Of a DNA stretch of 64,000 nt, positions 8,281-17,403 are shown one piece after another. Below the pieces are notes generated by a model that saw nothing but the letters and a program-made list of their open reading frames with translations, was not told the origin of the DNA and did no database searches. The stretch comes from Peptoclostridium acidaminophilum DSM 3953 (GTDB taxonomy: Bacteria; Bacillota; Clostridia; Peptostreptococcales; Peptostreptococcaceae). Location of the stretch: positions 565,183-629,182 of the forward strand of contig NZ_CP007452.1 of the NCBI RefSeq assembly GCF_000597865.1, in the 5' to 3' direction. The position numbers and the translations under genes are program-made. Every line of letters begins with the position of its first letter. The first letter of the stretch is position 1.

Positions 8281-9409
8281 TCACGCAATACTATCTGCAT
8301 CTTCTTCACACAGATGGCTTCACTGCTTGCCATCTGCAAGGCTTGAACTTGAGTTTGAAAACACAAGTGGAGAGGCGGCAAAAGCAGGTACTGCAGCACA
8401 TGAACTCTCAGAACACAAACTGAAAAAGGCTCTCCACATCAGAAGTAAGAGGCCCGTGTCAGAGTATGATTCAGATGAAATGGAAGAATGCACAGATGAC
8501 TATGTTGCCTTCATCATGGAGCAGGTAGAACTTGCAAGAAAGTCCTGTACTGACCCTATCGTTCTTATTGAACAACGTCTTGACTTCTCTTGTTATGTAC
8601 CAGATGGATTTGGTACGGGAGATTGTGTAATCATTTCAGATGACAGGCTTCACATAGTGGATTTCAAATACGGAATTGGAGTCCTTGTGGACGCAGAAAA
8701 CAATCCGCAGATGAAACTCTATGCATTAGGGGCTCTTGAAATCTATGACAGTCTCTACGACATCAAAGAAGTATCAATGACAATATTTCAGCCGCGAAGA
8801 GAAAACGTCAGCACCTGGACTCTTCCTGTAGAAGAACTTAAAGCCTGGGCAGAAGAAGAACTAAAACCTAAGGCAGCAAAAGCCTATCAAGGAGAAGGTG
8901 AATATATCCCTGGCCCGTGGTGTACTTTCTGCAGAGCATCCATAAGATGCCGTGCAAGAGCTGATGAAAAGCTCAAACTGGCCCAGAAGGAGTTTAAGAT
9001 GCCACCACTGCTTACAGATAGTGAGATTGAAGAAATTCTAAACATTATTCCTGATCTCACGAAGTGGGCGGGTGAAATAACTGCTTATGCCACAGATGCA
9101 GCAGTTAACCATGGGAAAGAGTGGAGTGGTTTTAAAGTTGTGGAAGGTCGCTCAGTTCGTAAGTACAAAGATGAAGATACTGTAGCACAAAAAGCTGTAG
9201 AGAGTGGATATAAGGATATTTACCGTAAGAGCCTTATTCCTTTGACCGAGATGCAAAAACTGATGGGCAAAACCAAATTTGAGGAAATCTTAGGAAGCCT
9301 CATAGTAAAACCACCAGGCAAGCCAACGCTTGTTCCTAAAACAGATAAAAGAGTCGCTATGAACGTAACGAATGCAAAAAACGAATTTAACGAAATTATG
9401 GAGGATTGA
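8273..9409 (+). CDS. DUF2800 family protein, PD-(D/E)XK nuclease-like
   Basis: 378 residues from the ATG at 8273, preceded by GCGGAGG at good spacing. The N-terminus HAILSASSSHRWLHCLPSAR is the signature opening of DUF2800 proteins. Near residue 135 the motif LHIVDFKYGIGV matches the D...xK core of PD-(D/E)XK nucleases. A Cys cluster near 220 (CTFCRASIRC) resembles the Fe-S-binding region of RecB/Cas4-like nucleases. In phage genomes this family sits directly before DUF2815 and a PolA-type polymerase, as here, and is thought to act in replication or recombination. The nuclease activity is inferred from the motif. Confidence 0.88.
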   Translation: MGNHAILSASSSHRWLHCLPSARLELEFENTSGEAAKAGTAAHELSEHKLKKALHIRSKRPVSEYDSDEMEECTDDYVAFIMEQVELARKSCTDPIVLIEQRLDFSCYVPDGFGTGDCVIISDDRLHIVDFKYGIGVLVDAENNPQMKLYALGALEIYDSLYDIKEVSMTIFQPRRENVSTWTLPVEELKAWAEEELKPKAAKAYQGEGEYIPGPWCTFCRASIRCRARADEKLKLAQKEFKMPPLLTDSEIEEILNIIPDLTKWAGEITAYATDAAVNHGKEWSGFKVVEGRSVRKYKDEDTVAQKAVESGYKDIYRKSLIPLTEMQKLMGKTKFEEILGSLIVKPPGKPTLVPKTDKRVAMNVTNAKNEFNEIMED

Positions 9410-9414
9410 TCATT

Positions 9415-9966
9415 ATGAAAAACAATACGAATAGAACTAAGGTTATTACAGGTGTGAACACAAGACTTTCTTACTTCCACGGCTGGGAGCCGGTTTCCGT
9501 TAACGGTGGTGCTGAAAAATACAGCGTATCCGTACTCATTCCAAAGGACGATACAGAAACCATTAACGCAGTAAATGCTGCTATTGATGCTGCTATTGAA
9601 GAAGGCATCGCTAAGTTTGGTGGAAAGAAGCCCAACAAGGCTGCTATAAAAATTCCTCTGCGTGATGGGGATGTGGAGCGCGATGATGAAGCATATAAAG
9701 GGCATTATTTTATCAATGCTAACAGTAAAACCCCACCACAGATTGTGGACAAGAGCGTAAAGCCAATCATGGATCGTGGTGAGGTGTACAGTGGATGCTT
9801 TGCTAGAGTTTCTCTGAATTTTTTCGCATTCAATTCCAATGGAAATAAAGGTGTGGCTTGTGGGCTTGGCAACATTCAAAAGATTAAAGATGGCGAGCCT
9901 CTTGGTGGAAAGAGTTCTGCAGCAGATGATTTTACAACTCTTGCAGAAGATGACTTCCTTGCCTAA
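9415..9966 (+). CDS. DUF2815 family phage protein (putative ssDNA-binding)
   Basis: 183 residues from the ATG at 9415, ten bases after GGAGG; a TTG at 9406 in the same frame is less likely. It has the DUF2815 pattern: an early TRLSYFHGWEPVSVNGG segment, a YSVSVLIPKDD strand, and a C-terminal GVACGLGNIQKIKDGEPLGG stretch with an acidic tail (EDDFLA). An acidic tail after an OB-like beta core is typical of single-strand DNA-binding proteins. Members are commonly treated as phage SSB-like proteins. It lies between DUF2800 and polA in the same operon. Confidence 0.88.
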   Translation: MKNNTNRTKVITGVNTRLSYFHGWEPVSVNGGAEKYSVSVLIPKDDTETINAVNAAIDAAIEEGIAKFGGKKPNKAAIKIPLRDGDVERDDEAYKGHYFINANSKTPPQIVDKSVKPIMDRGEVYSGCFARVSLNFFAFNSNGNKGVACGLGNIQKIKDGEPLGGKSSAADDFTTLAEDDFLA

Positions 9967-9983
9967 TAGAAAAGGCCAATTTA

Positions 9984-10020
9984 CGGTGGTGGGGGGATTT
10001 CCTCTGCCACCTGCTTTTTT
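9984..10020 (+). terminator. Probable terminator or attenuator between DUF2815 and polA
   Basis: GGTGG pairs with CCACC around a G-rich/C-rich inner stem, and CTTTTTT follows. It lies just before the ribosome site of the polymerase gene, so it may only partly end transcription and lower polA expression. Confidence 0.6.
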
Positions 10021-10037
10021 AGGAACGGAGGTATATT

Positions 10038-11978
10038 ATGAGAAGTCTTGAAATTGATATCGAAACCTACTCATCTATCAACCTACAAAAGAGTGGAGTT
10101 TATCGCTATGTGGAGGCGGATGATTTTGAAATACTGCTCTTTGGTTATTCTGTTGACGGTGGAGATGTGATGGTGGTTGACCTTGCGAAAGATGAAAAGA
10201 TACCACAGATCATACTGGATGCCTTGACCGATGAAAAAGTAACCAAGTGGGCTTTTAATGCTCAGTTTGAGCGTGTCTGTCTATCCAGATATCTTGGACA
10301 TCCATGTGGAGAATATCTAAATCCATCCGCATGGAAATGCTCAATGGTATGGTCTGCCTATATGGGGCTTTCCTTATCCTTAGTAGGTGTGGGTGCAGTC
10401 CTTGGTCTTGAAAAGCAGAAGCTGACAGAAGGTAAAGATCTTATTAGATATTTTTGTGTACCGTGTATGCCTACGAAAACAAACGGTGGAAGAACTCGTA
10501 ATCTGCCAGGTGATGATGAGGAGAAATGGCAGAGTTTTAAGGACTATAACAAGCGAGATGTTGAAACGGAAATTGAGATACAAAAGAGGCTTAATAAGTT
10601 TCCTGTACCGGATGAAATATGGCATGAGTACCATCTTGACCAGGAAATCAATGATCGAGGCATCAAGGTAGACTTGGACTTCGTAAAACAGGCCATTACT
10701 ATGGATGAGATGTCACGCACCAAGCTAATGGATCAGATGCAGGAAATAACAGAACTTGATAACCCCAACTCAGTACAGCAGATGAAAGACTGGCTGGCTG
10801 ATAATGGCGTGGAAACAGATACCCTCGGTAAAAAGGCTGTGGCAGAACTACTAAAAGATGCACCGGAGCATCTAGCTGAGGTGCTTAAACTCCGTCAGCA
10901 ACTGGCAAAGTCCTCTGTTAAGAAATATGCTGCAATGGAAAATGCAGTTTGCTGTGATGGCAGGATTCGGGGCATGTTTACTTTTCTGGGTGCCAATCGT
11001 ACAGGACGCTTCAGCTCAAAAATAGTGCAGCTGCAGAACCTACCTCAAAACCATATGCTGGATTTAAAAGAGGCACGAGGCATCGTAAAAAATGGTTATT
11101 CTGAAGCCCTTGAAATGCTCTATGAAGACATACCAGATACACTTTCACAGCTTATTCGGACAGCTTTTGTGCCAAAGAAAGGCTGTAAGTTTATTGTTGC
11201 CGACTTTTCTGCCATTGAGGCTCGTGTGCTGTCATGGCTTGCGGGTGAAGATTGGAGAAGTGAAGTATTTGCAAGCGGCGGTGACATTTATTGTGCATCC
11301 GCATCACAGATGTTTGGTGTCCCTGTAGAAAAGCATGGTGTGAATGGGCATTTAAGGCAGAAAGGCAAGATCGCAGAACTGGCCCTAGGTTATGGTGGAT
11401 CAGTGGGAGCTTTAAAGGCTATGGGCGCACTGGATATGGGCCTTGAGGAGGAAGAATTAAAACCCTTGGTTAATGCCTGGAGGAAGGCCAATCCATACAT
11501 CGTAAAATTCTGGTGGGATGTGGATAGAGCTGCTAAGAAGTGCATCAAAGAAAAGCAATCTCAAGAAACACAAAATATCAAGTTTCATTACAGGAGTGGA
11601 ATGCTCTTTATTGTGCTTCCTTCTGGTAGGCAGCTTGCCTATGTTAAACCAAAGATTGGTGAGAATATCTTCGGTGGTGAATCGGTCACTTACGAAGGTG
11701 TCGGTGCTACTAAAAAATGGGATCGACTTGAAAGCTATGGGCCTAAGTTTGTAGAAAACATTGTCCAAGCAATCTCTCGTGATATTTTGATGCATGCCAT
11801 AAAGACTCTAAGCTCTTACCGCATTGTGGCTCATGTGCATGATGAAGTTATTATTGAGGCGGATCATAGCATGTCACTTGATAGGGTGTGCCAGCAGATG
11901 AGTAGAGTCCCTCCCTGGGCAAAGGGGTTGCTCCTTGATGCCGATGGTTATGAATGCGAATTTTATAAGAAAGATTAG
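10038..11978 (+). CDS. Phage family A DNA polymerase
   Basis: 646 residues, ATG after ACGGAGG. The N-terminal 3'-5' exonuclease domain shows the Exo I motif SLEIDIETYS (residues 3-12) and an RDVETEIEIQKRL Exo III-like segment near 175. The polymerase domain shows motif A (VADFSAIEARVLSWL, near 387), motif B (RQKGKIAELALGYGGS, near 440) and motif C (VAHVHDEVIIEAD, near 600) with the catalytic HDE. There is no 5'-nuclease domain, as usual for phage PolA proteins linked to DUF2800/DUF2815. It copies phage DNA. It ends 57 bp before the next gene, and the second structured leader lies in that gap. Confidence 0.95.
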   Translation: MRSLEIDIETYSSINLQKSGVYRYVEADDFEILLFGYSVDGGDVMVVDLAKDEKIPQIILDALTDEKVTKWAFNAQFERVCLSRYLGHPCGEYLNPSAWKCSMVWSAYMGLSLSLVGVGAVLGLEKQKLTEGKDLIRYFCVPCMPTKTNGGRTRNLPGDDEEKWQSFKDYNKRDVETEIEIQKRLNKFPVPDEIWHEYHLDQEINDRGIKVDLDFVKQAITMDEMSRTKLMDQMQEITELDNPNSVQQMKDWLADNGVETDTLGKKAVAELLKDAPEHLAEVLKLRQQLAKSSVKKYAAMENAVCCDGRIRGMFTFLGANRTGRFSSKIVQLQNLPQNHMLDLKEARGIVKNGYSEALEMLYEDIPDTLSQLIRTAFVPKKGCKFIVADFSAIEARVLSWLAGEDWRSEVFASGGDIYCASASQMFGVPVEKHGVNGHLRQKGKIAELALGYGGSVGALKAMGALDMGLEEEELKPLVNAWRKANPYIVKFWWDVDRAAKKCIKEKQSQETQNIKFHYRSGMLFIVLPSGRQLAYVKPKIGENIFGGESVTYEGVGATKKWDRLESYGPKFVENIVQAISRDILMHAIKTLSSYRIVAHVHDEVIIEADHSMSLDRVCQQMSRVPPWAKGLLLDADGYECEFYKKD

Positions 11979-11984
11979 TTAAAA

Positions 11985-12034
11985 CATCAGATTTCACCTC
12001 TTGCCGTGGCTACCAGGTAGGAGGTGTTTTTTTT
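11985..12034 (+). promoter_or_regulatory. Structured 5' leader, copy B, with stem masking the ribosome site
   Basis: CATCAGATTT leads into CACCTC (11995-12000), a TGG-CTA-CCA mini-hairpin (12007-12015), GGTAG and GAGGTG (12021-12026), then eight T and the ATG at 12035. CACCTC pairs with GAGGTG, which contains the Shine-Dalgarno bases of the next gene. With the T-run this could act as a terminator for polA, a switch on the next gene, or both. Sequence and geometry match copy A at 7693. Confidence 0.55.
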
Positions 12035-12250
12035 ATGAAGATTATTGAAGTGAAAGATGGCAGCCCGATCAAGGGTGAGGTAGAACCGATGACAGAGGAA
12101 CAGTTGCAAAGAGAGTATGACTTTTATATAGCAGAAAGCATTATCGGAATGCTCCATAAAGAAGGCATGATTACAGATGATGAACGACAAAAAATATCTA
12201 CATTAAACAGACAGAAATTCTCACCAAAGCTAGCCGAGATTATGTCCTAA
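12035..12250 (+). CDS. SHOCT-like small protein
   Basis: 71 residues, ATG after AGGAGGTG and eight T. The C-terminal half (YDFYIAESIIGMLHKEGMITDDERQKI) has the short two-helix shape of SHOCT domains. The EYDFY...LHKEGMIT...E pattern is typical of small proteins encoded just upstream of serine-recombinase cassettes in clostridial prophages. In that setting it may be an excision or directionality helper, but this is not shown. The IS110 copy begins 53 bp downstream and separates it from the recombinase genes. Confidence 0.75.
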   Translation: MKIIEVKDGSPIKGEVEPMTEEQLQREYDFYIAESIIGMLHKEGMITDDERQKISTLNRQKFSPKLAEIMS

Positions 12251-12434
12251 ATCACTTGCTATTAGTGGCTTTTAGAGTGATATATGTAATGAAAGAAAGA
12301 CCAGCTAGTTATTGTCAACGGTTAATACGAAAAAATATTTGATTTGTTGCTGTCCTAAAAAAGGGTAACCTAAATAAACGTAAATCCATTGGATTTTCGA
12401 ACAAGTGGTAGTTATGCATATGTCGGACGTGTAT

Positions 12435-13727
12435 TTATGCAGCCATCTGAGTTGGTCTTTTATATTGCTTGCAATGCTCCTGAGGTGAACGGAGCTCAAA
12501 ACCCTTTTCATCACGAAGGACTGCAAATATGATGTTACAAATTTTGTGCATGATAGCACCAAGAGCAACCATCTTAGGTTTCTGAGCGGCTTTTTTCATG
12601 TAGTAATCGCAAAGATACGGATTGATTGCTTCACCATCTCGTTTCCTGCGGATAGAAGCCAATGCAACAGCGAAAATAGCGCGTCTGGCAATTCTGGAGC
12701 CACGTTTGGACATATGGACATCAGTGCCGTTGAAGTTGCCGGACTGGTTTACCTCAGGATCCAGGCCAAAGAAGGCAAAAAGCTGTTTAGGACTCCTAAA
12801 GGTTGAGAAATCGCCAATCTCACACATGATGGTTACAGCAGAAAGAAATCCAACGCCTTTGATGGAGTTAAGCCATGAAATCTGTTTGACAAATTCCTCA
12901 TTCTTATTGAAGGCAACCAATTGCTGGATACGCTCCATAATGGAGTTAATGGCACAAGCCAATCGTTCAATCAGATCAAGCGTCAGTGAAATATTGAAGT
13001 AGACACTTTCAATCTGGCAGCCAAAGGATTTAGCAGCTAGCGCGGCCTGATAAAGCTTTTCATAACGATCAGTAGCTTTGGAGATACCTTTTCTTGAAGC
13101 TTTTGAGATTTTAGAAATCATGGTTTTTTTATGGCCGCGAAGTATTTTATCCGGAGTACCATACTGGCGAAGAATCATGGTGGATGTGGTGCCGGTAATA
13201 TCGTTGAAAATACCAATGTACTGTGGAAACACAGTATGCAGATAGCCCTTTAGCCTGTTGATATGAGCAGATTTTTCATCCGTAAGGTCATAGTATTTTC
13301 GAGTGAGGGTGCGAAGCTCAAGAACGAGCTTTGCTGGAAACTGAGAAACCGGCAAATCATGAGAAAGACCAAGTTTGGCAATACCGAGAGAATCGATTTT
13401 ATCATTTTTCACTTTTCTAATGCTTGCATTTTTCACAGAATGTGTGATAATAGGATTGATTATGGACACGTCAAAGCCAGAATCAACCAAGAAGCAGAAG
13501 AGTGGGAAATGATAAATCCCTGTGGATTCCAGAAATATTCGACATTTCATGGAATACAGCTCTTCTGCTTTTTTTAGTGCAGAAACAGCCTTTTCCAAGG
13601 AATTCGAGTTGTTATGTGTGATCTTAAAAGGTTTTTGGATTGCAGTCCCGCTCTGGTCGACGATGGACATCCAGCTGAAGGCTGAACCGACATCGATACC
13701 AGCGGACAGATAATTACGGTTATTCAT
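12435..13727 (-). CDS. IS110 family transposase
   Basis: 430 residues from the ATG at 13727, which follows GGAAGGAG on the minus strand; a longer frame to 13772 lacks a ribosome site. The N-terminal DEDD (RuvC-like) domain starts with SAGIDVGSAFSWMSIVD, and RKVKNDKIDSLGIAKL lies near 105-120. The C-terminal Tnp20 domain has SIKGVGFLSAVTIMCEIGDF and SGNFNGTDVHMSKRGSRIARR, with the expected catalytic serine. IS110 enzymes recombine element and target through both domains together with a bridge RNA. The protein is identical to the one at 40666-41958. Confidence 0.95.
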   Translation of the reverse strand: MNNRNYLSAGIDVGSAFSWMSIVDQSGTAIQKPFKITHNNSNSLEKAVSALKKAEELYSMKCRIFLESTGIYHFPLFCFLVDSGFDVSIINPIITHSVKNASIRKVKNDKIDSLGIAKLGLSHDLPVSQFPAKLVLELRTLTRKYYDLTDEKSAHINRLKGYLHTVFPQYIGIFNDITGTTSTMILRQYGTPDKILRGHKKTMISKISKASRKGISKATDRYEKLYQAALAAKSFGCQIESVYFNISLTLDLIERLACAINSIMERIQQLVAFNKNEEFVKQISWLNSIKGVGFLSAVTIMCEIGDFSTFRSPKQLFAFFGLDPEVNQSGNFNGTDVHMSKRGSRIARRAIFAVALASIRRKRDGEAINPYLCDYYMKKAAQKPKMVALGAIMHKICNIIFAVLRDEKGFELRSPQEHCKQYKRPTQMAA

Positions 13728-13772
13728 AGTAAACTCCTTCCGATAGGGTTCCATAAACAACAATGAATACAC

Positions 13773-13930
13773 AACCTGGCATGTGATACGGGTATAGCTT
13801 AAGGGCTCCCAACCAGCCTAAAACATAAATTTTCATTGAATGGAATGACTGTCTTAGTTACGGGTATCGTTGAACGAGAGTCAACTCCCTAGGAGGTGAA
13901 CGTCCTTTTCCCTATCCAATGGAAAATGAT
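13773..13930 (-). ncRNA. Predicted IS110 bridge RNA, copy 1
   Basis: Non-coding DNA upstream of the transposase is read in the same direction. On the RNA strand an early loop has GUUCACCUCCUAGG (complement of 13891-13902), then a hairpin with GUUGA/UCAAC stem, then CUAAGACAG. This fits a target-binding loop with left and right guides. Further on, UUUUAGGCUGGUUGGGAGCC and UAUACCCG fit a donor-binding loop. The same donor-loop motifs (ACGGGTA and CCCAACCAGC on the plus strand) recur upstream of the related transposase at 43285. Exact ends are unknown. Confidence 0.55.
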
Positions 13931-14113
13931 ACCTTATGTAGCAGACAAAGTCTAGGAGTAAGTAACTATACAAAAATCTTGAAACTTTAAACACGTATCA
14001 ATGGTTGGATGACATATCCGAGGAGAACCCTCTTACCAACCTTGATATAGATTAGAAATGATGTAGAAGACTACTATTTGTCTATGACTGCATCATACCA
14101 GCGAGGTGAGACA

Positions 14114-15673
14114 ATGAAAAAGATAACGAAGATCGATGAAGTGAATAAAACACGGTCATCAAATATTAAACTTCGAGTGGCCGCATATGCCAGGGTTTCG
14201 ACAGATAGCGATGAACAGTTAGAAAGCCTTAAAGCTCAGCGGGAGCACTATGAAAACTACATCAAATCCAATCCAGAATGGGAGTTTGCAGGGCTTTATT
14301 ATGACGAAGGCATATCAGGTACCAAGAAGGAAAAACGTCCTGAGCTTCTTCGTATGATTCGTGATTGTGAAAGTGATCGGATTGATTTTATTATCACCAA
14401 ATCCATAAGCCGGTTTGCACGTAATACCATGGATTGTTTAGAACTGGTAAGACAGCTCTTAAATATCGGTGTTTTCATTTATTTTGAAAAGGAAAATCTA
14501 AACACAGGTGATATGGAAGGTGAGTTAATGCTTTCCATTTTATCTGGGTTTGCGGCAGAAGAGTCCGCATCCATTTCACAGAACATGACATGGTCAATCA
14601 GCAAAAAATTTCAAAATGGCAGTTTCATTATTGGCAGTCCCCCTTATGGTTATGCCAATGTGAATGGTGAGATGGTCATCGTTCCAGAAGAAGCAGAAGT
14701 TGTTAAGCGCATTTTTTCAGAGTGCCTTTCAGGTAAAGGTGGAAGTGTGATTGCAAAGGGCCTTAACAGGGACAAGATTCCTGCAAGAAGAGGTAATCAT
14801 TGGAGCACAGGAACAGTGATTGATATGCTCCGAAATGAAAAATACAAAGGGGATGCGCTTTTCCAAAAGACTTACACGGATAACAACTTCAATCGACGAC
14901 CTAATAAAGGTGAGAAAGACCAATTTTACTGCAAGAATCATCATGAGCCTATCGTCAGCAAAGAAGTGTTTTCTAAGGCACAAAAGCTGATCACACAAAG
15001 AGCGAAGAGTAAGGCTGTTAACAAAAAAGCTTATCAAAATAGATATGTATTAAGCGGCAGAATCATCTGTGGAGAGTGTGGGTCCACGTTTAGAAGAAAA
15101 ACAAACTACTCTGCTGGCAGAAGTTATATCGCCTGGAGCTGCAAAGGGCATATTGAAGACAAGAACAGCTGCTCCATGCTGTTCCTGCGTGATGGAGAGA
15201 TAAAGGCAACCTTTGCCACCATGATGAATAAGCTTGCCTACAGCAGAAAGATTATCCTTGGGCCACTTTATGATGCTATAAGTAAAAACCAAGAAGAGTG
15301 CGACCTTGAAAGAATTGATGCCATCGATAAGCGAATGGAGCAATTGACCGAAGAGCGCAATACGCTTATTGGCCTTATGACAAAAGGGTTTCTTGAACCA
15401 GCACTTTTTAGCAAGGAACGAAATGCTCTGGATAGCGAAATAAAAAATCTAACCACTGAGAAGACAAACCTGGTCATGTCATTTACAAGTGGAACATCAC
15501 AGGCTGATGAGGTAAAGACGATTCTTGAGCATGTGTCAAAAGATAAGTTTGATGGCAATTATACGGACGAGGTATTTGAAAAGTTTGTAGAAAACATCAT
15601 TGTAAATTCAAGGGATGAACTGACATTTAAATTAAAATGTAGGCTTTCTCTTAAAGAAAGGGTGGTGAGGTAA
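14114..15673 (+). CDS. Large serine recombinase (resolvase/invertase family)
   Basis: 519 residues from the ATG at 14114, with GAGGTGAG four bases upstream; the longer frame to 14078 would start inside the IS110 element. The N-terminal resolvase domain has RVAAYARVSTDSDEQ with the catalytic serine in the RVST motif, and SRFARNTMDCLELVRQL. A recombinase domain (PYGYANVNGEM...VVKRIFSECLSGKGG) follows, then a zinc ribbon (CGECGSTFRRKT...CSMLF) and a C-terminal coiled coil (ERIDAIDKRMEQLTEERN). It is the first of three co-transcribed recombinase-type genes that probably integrate or excise the prophage. IS110 replaced the DNA just upstream of its ribosome site. Confidence 0.93.
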   Translation: MKKITKIDEVNKTRSSNIKLRVAAYARVSTDSDEQLESLKAQREHYENYIKSNPEWEFAGLYYDEGISGTKKEKRPELLRMIRDCESDRIDFIITKSISRFARNTMDCLELVRQLLNIGVFIYFEKENLNTGDMEGELMLSILSGFAAEESASISQNMTWSISKKFQNGSFIIGSPPYGYANVNGEMVIVPEEAEVVKRIFSECLSGKGGSVIAKGLNRDKIPARRGNHWSTGTVIDMLRNEKYKGDALFQKTYTDNNFNRRPNKGEKDQFYCKNHHEPIVSKEVFSKAQKLITQRAKSKAVNKKAYQNRYVLSGRIICGECGSTFRRKTNYSAGRSYIAWSCKGHIEDKNSCSMLFLRDGEIKATFATMMNKLAYSRKIILGPLYDAISKNQEECDLERIDAIDKRMEQLTEERNTLIGLMTKGFLEPALFSKERNALDSEIKNLTTEKTNLVMSFTSGTSQADEVKTILEHVSKDKFDGNYTDEVFEKFVENIIVNSRDELTFKLKCRLSLKERVVR

Positions 15674-16090
15674 ATGGCCTATGTACCATACGGATATGCA
15701 ATTACGGACGGAGTTGTTACCGTTGATGAAAGGGCTGCGGATCAAGTAAGGGATTTCTTTGAAAAGTACATTTCCGGGCTTTCCCTTGCTGTGGCTGGTG
15801 AGCAGGCTGGTATTCAGAAGACTCATTCATCAATGGGCCTTATTTTGAAAAACGTCAATTATCTTGGAAATGGCGTATACCCCGCAATCATTGATAAAGA
15901 GACGTTTGATAAGGCTGAAGAAGTTAGAAGTAAACGTGCGAAGAATCTAGGGAGGATTGCAGAGCTTGCAGCTTTCAGTGCTCCCCCACCTATAGAAAGA
16001 TTTAAAATGAGAAAATCAGAAGGTAAGCTTCCAGATGATCCTATTACACGAGCGGAGTACCTATATAGTCTGATAGAAAGCGAGGTTTAA
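15674..16090 (+). CDS. Recombinase-domain protein lacking the catalytic domain
   Basis: 138 residues, ATG directly after the preceding stop, with GGTGAGG in front. It starts at the point where the recombinase domain begins in its neighbours ([21 protein letters not shown]) and includes the [25 protein letters not shown] segment. It has no resolvase domain and no catalytic serine. It is probably an accessory DNA-binding partner for one or both flanking serine recombinases. Small proteins of this kind are found between two full recombinases in clostridial prophages. The partner role is inference. Confidence 0.8.
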   Translation: MAYVPYGYAITDGVVTVDERAADQVRDFFEKYISGLSLAVAGEQAGIQKTHSSMGLILKNVNYLGNGVYPAIIDKETFDKAEEVRSKRAKNLGRIAELAAFSAPPPIERFKMRKSEGKLPDDPITRAEYLYSLIESEV

Positions 16091-16091
16091 A

Positions 16092-17403
16092 TTGGCAGAG
16101 AAAAACATAACTGTAATTCCAGCACGAAAAAGGGTGGGAAGTACAGCCGCAAAAGAAAAAGTAAAGAAACTGCGTGTTGCTGCTTATTGCCGAGTTTCAA
16201 CAGAAACTGAAGAGCAGAACTCAAGCTATGAGGTGCAGGTTGCTCATTACACAGAGTTTATAAAGAAAAATGCTGAATGGGAGTTTGCAGGCATATTTGC
16301 AGATGACGGCATTTCAGGCACTAACACTAAAAAACGAGAAGAGTTCAATCGCATGATTGACGAATGCATGGAGGGGAACATCGATCTAGTTATTACAAAA
16401 TCCATTAGTCGATTTGCCCGGAACACTCTGGACTGCCTAAAGTATATTAGGCAGCTCAAGGATAAGAACATATCCGTATTTTTCGAGAAGGAAAATATTA
16501 ATACAATGGACGCCAAGGGGGAGGTGCTGCTGACCATTATGGCATCCCTCGCTCAGCAAGAAAGTCAGAGTCTTTCACAGAATGTTAAACTTGGACTTCA
16601 GTATCGGTATCAACAAGGGAAAGTCCAGGTCAACCACAATCGATTTATGGGGTACACAAAAGATGAAGAAGGAAACCTAATCATTGTTCCTGAAGAGGCT
16701 GAAATCATTAAACGTATTTACAGAGAGTACCTTGAGGGCAAGAGCCTAGTGGGCATCGGTAGGGATCTAGAGAAAGACGGCATTTTAACAGCTGCAGGTA
16801 AACCAAGATGGAGACCAGAAACCATGAAGAAGATTCTTCTAAACGAGAAATACATCGGCGATGCCCTGTTGCAGAAGACTTTCACAGTGGATTTTCTTAC
16901 AAAGAAACGAGTCAAGAATGAAGGCCATGTCCCGCAGTATTATGTTGAAAATAGCCATGAGGCGATCATACCGAAGGAACTTTTTTTACAGGCTCAGGAA
17001 GAGCTTCATCGCAGAAGTAATATTTACACAGGTGCAGACAAGAATAAAAGAATTTATAGTAGTAAATACGCTTTGAGTACCATAACCTTCTGTGGAGATT
17101 GTGGTGACATATACAGACGGGTCTATTGGAATATTCACGGTAGAAAAGAATTTGTTTGGCGATGCGTTACAAGAATTGAGCAAGGCCTTGAGGTGTGTAA
17201 GAACCGAACGGTAAAAGAAGCTGAATTATATGATGCGGTAATGACGGCCATTAACAAGCTCCTTGCCGGTGGAGATAACATGATAAGAACACTAGAAGAT
17301 AACATCCATGCGGTAATTGGTGACACCACAGAATATAAGATTTCAGAAATTAACAAACTACTAGAGGAAAAGCAGAAAGAAGTTATCAGCCTTGCCAATA
17401 AGG
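16092..17403 (+). pseudogene. Serine recombinase gene, 5' part, split by an IS256 element
   Basis: Starts at the TTG at 16092, one base after the previous stop. The first 437 codons are intact. The resolvase domain has [18 protein letters not shown] with catalytic serine and [18 protein letters not shown] recombinase domain and a zinc ribbon ([12 protein letters not shown]...[14 protein letters not shown]) follow. The IS at 17404 cuts the coiled-coil region after ISLANKG. Removing the IS and one CAATAAGG copy joins it in frame to 18880-19130, giving 520 residues. The broken form could still make a 441-residue protein with a short new tail, so some activity cannot be excluded. Confidence 0.9.

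Larger units (their letters stand above)
12303..14101 (-). mobile_element. IS110 family element, copy 1 (identical pair with 40534-42332)
   Basis: Identity with the second copy runs from AAGACCAG at 12297 to ACCAG at 14101, about 1.8 kb. There are no terminal inverted repeats. AG is present at both ends (CT on the transposase strand), the dinucleotide core known for IS110 elements. The transposase is on the minus strand with about 370 bp of non-coding DNA upstream and 130 bp downstream. The reconstructed target is AAGACC-AG-CGAGGTGAG, the last part being the ribosome site of the recombinase gene at 14114. Confidence 0.92.
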
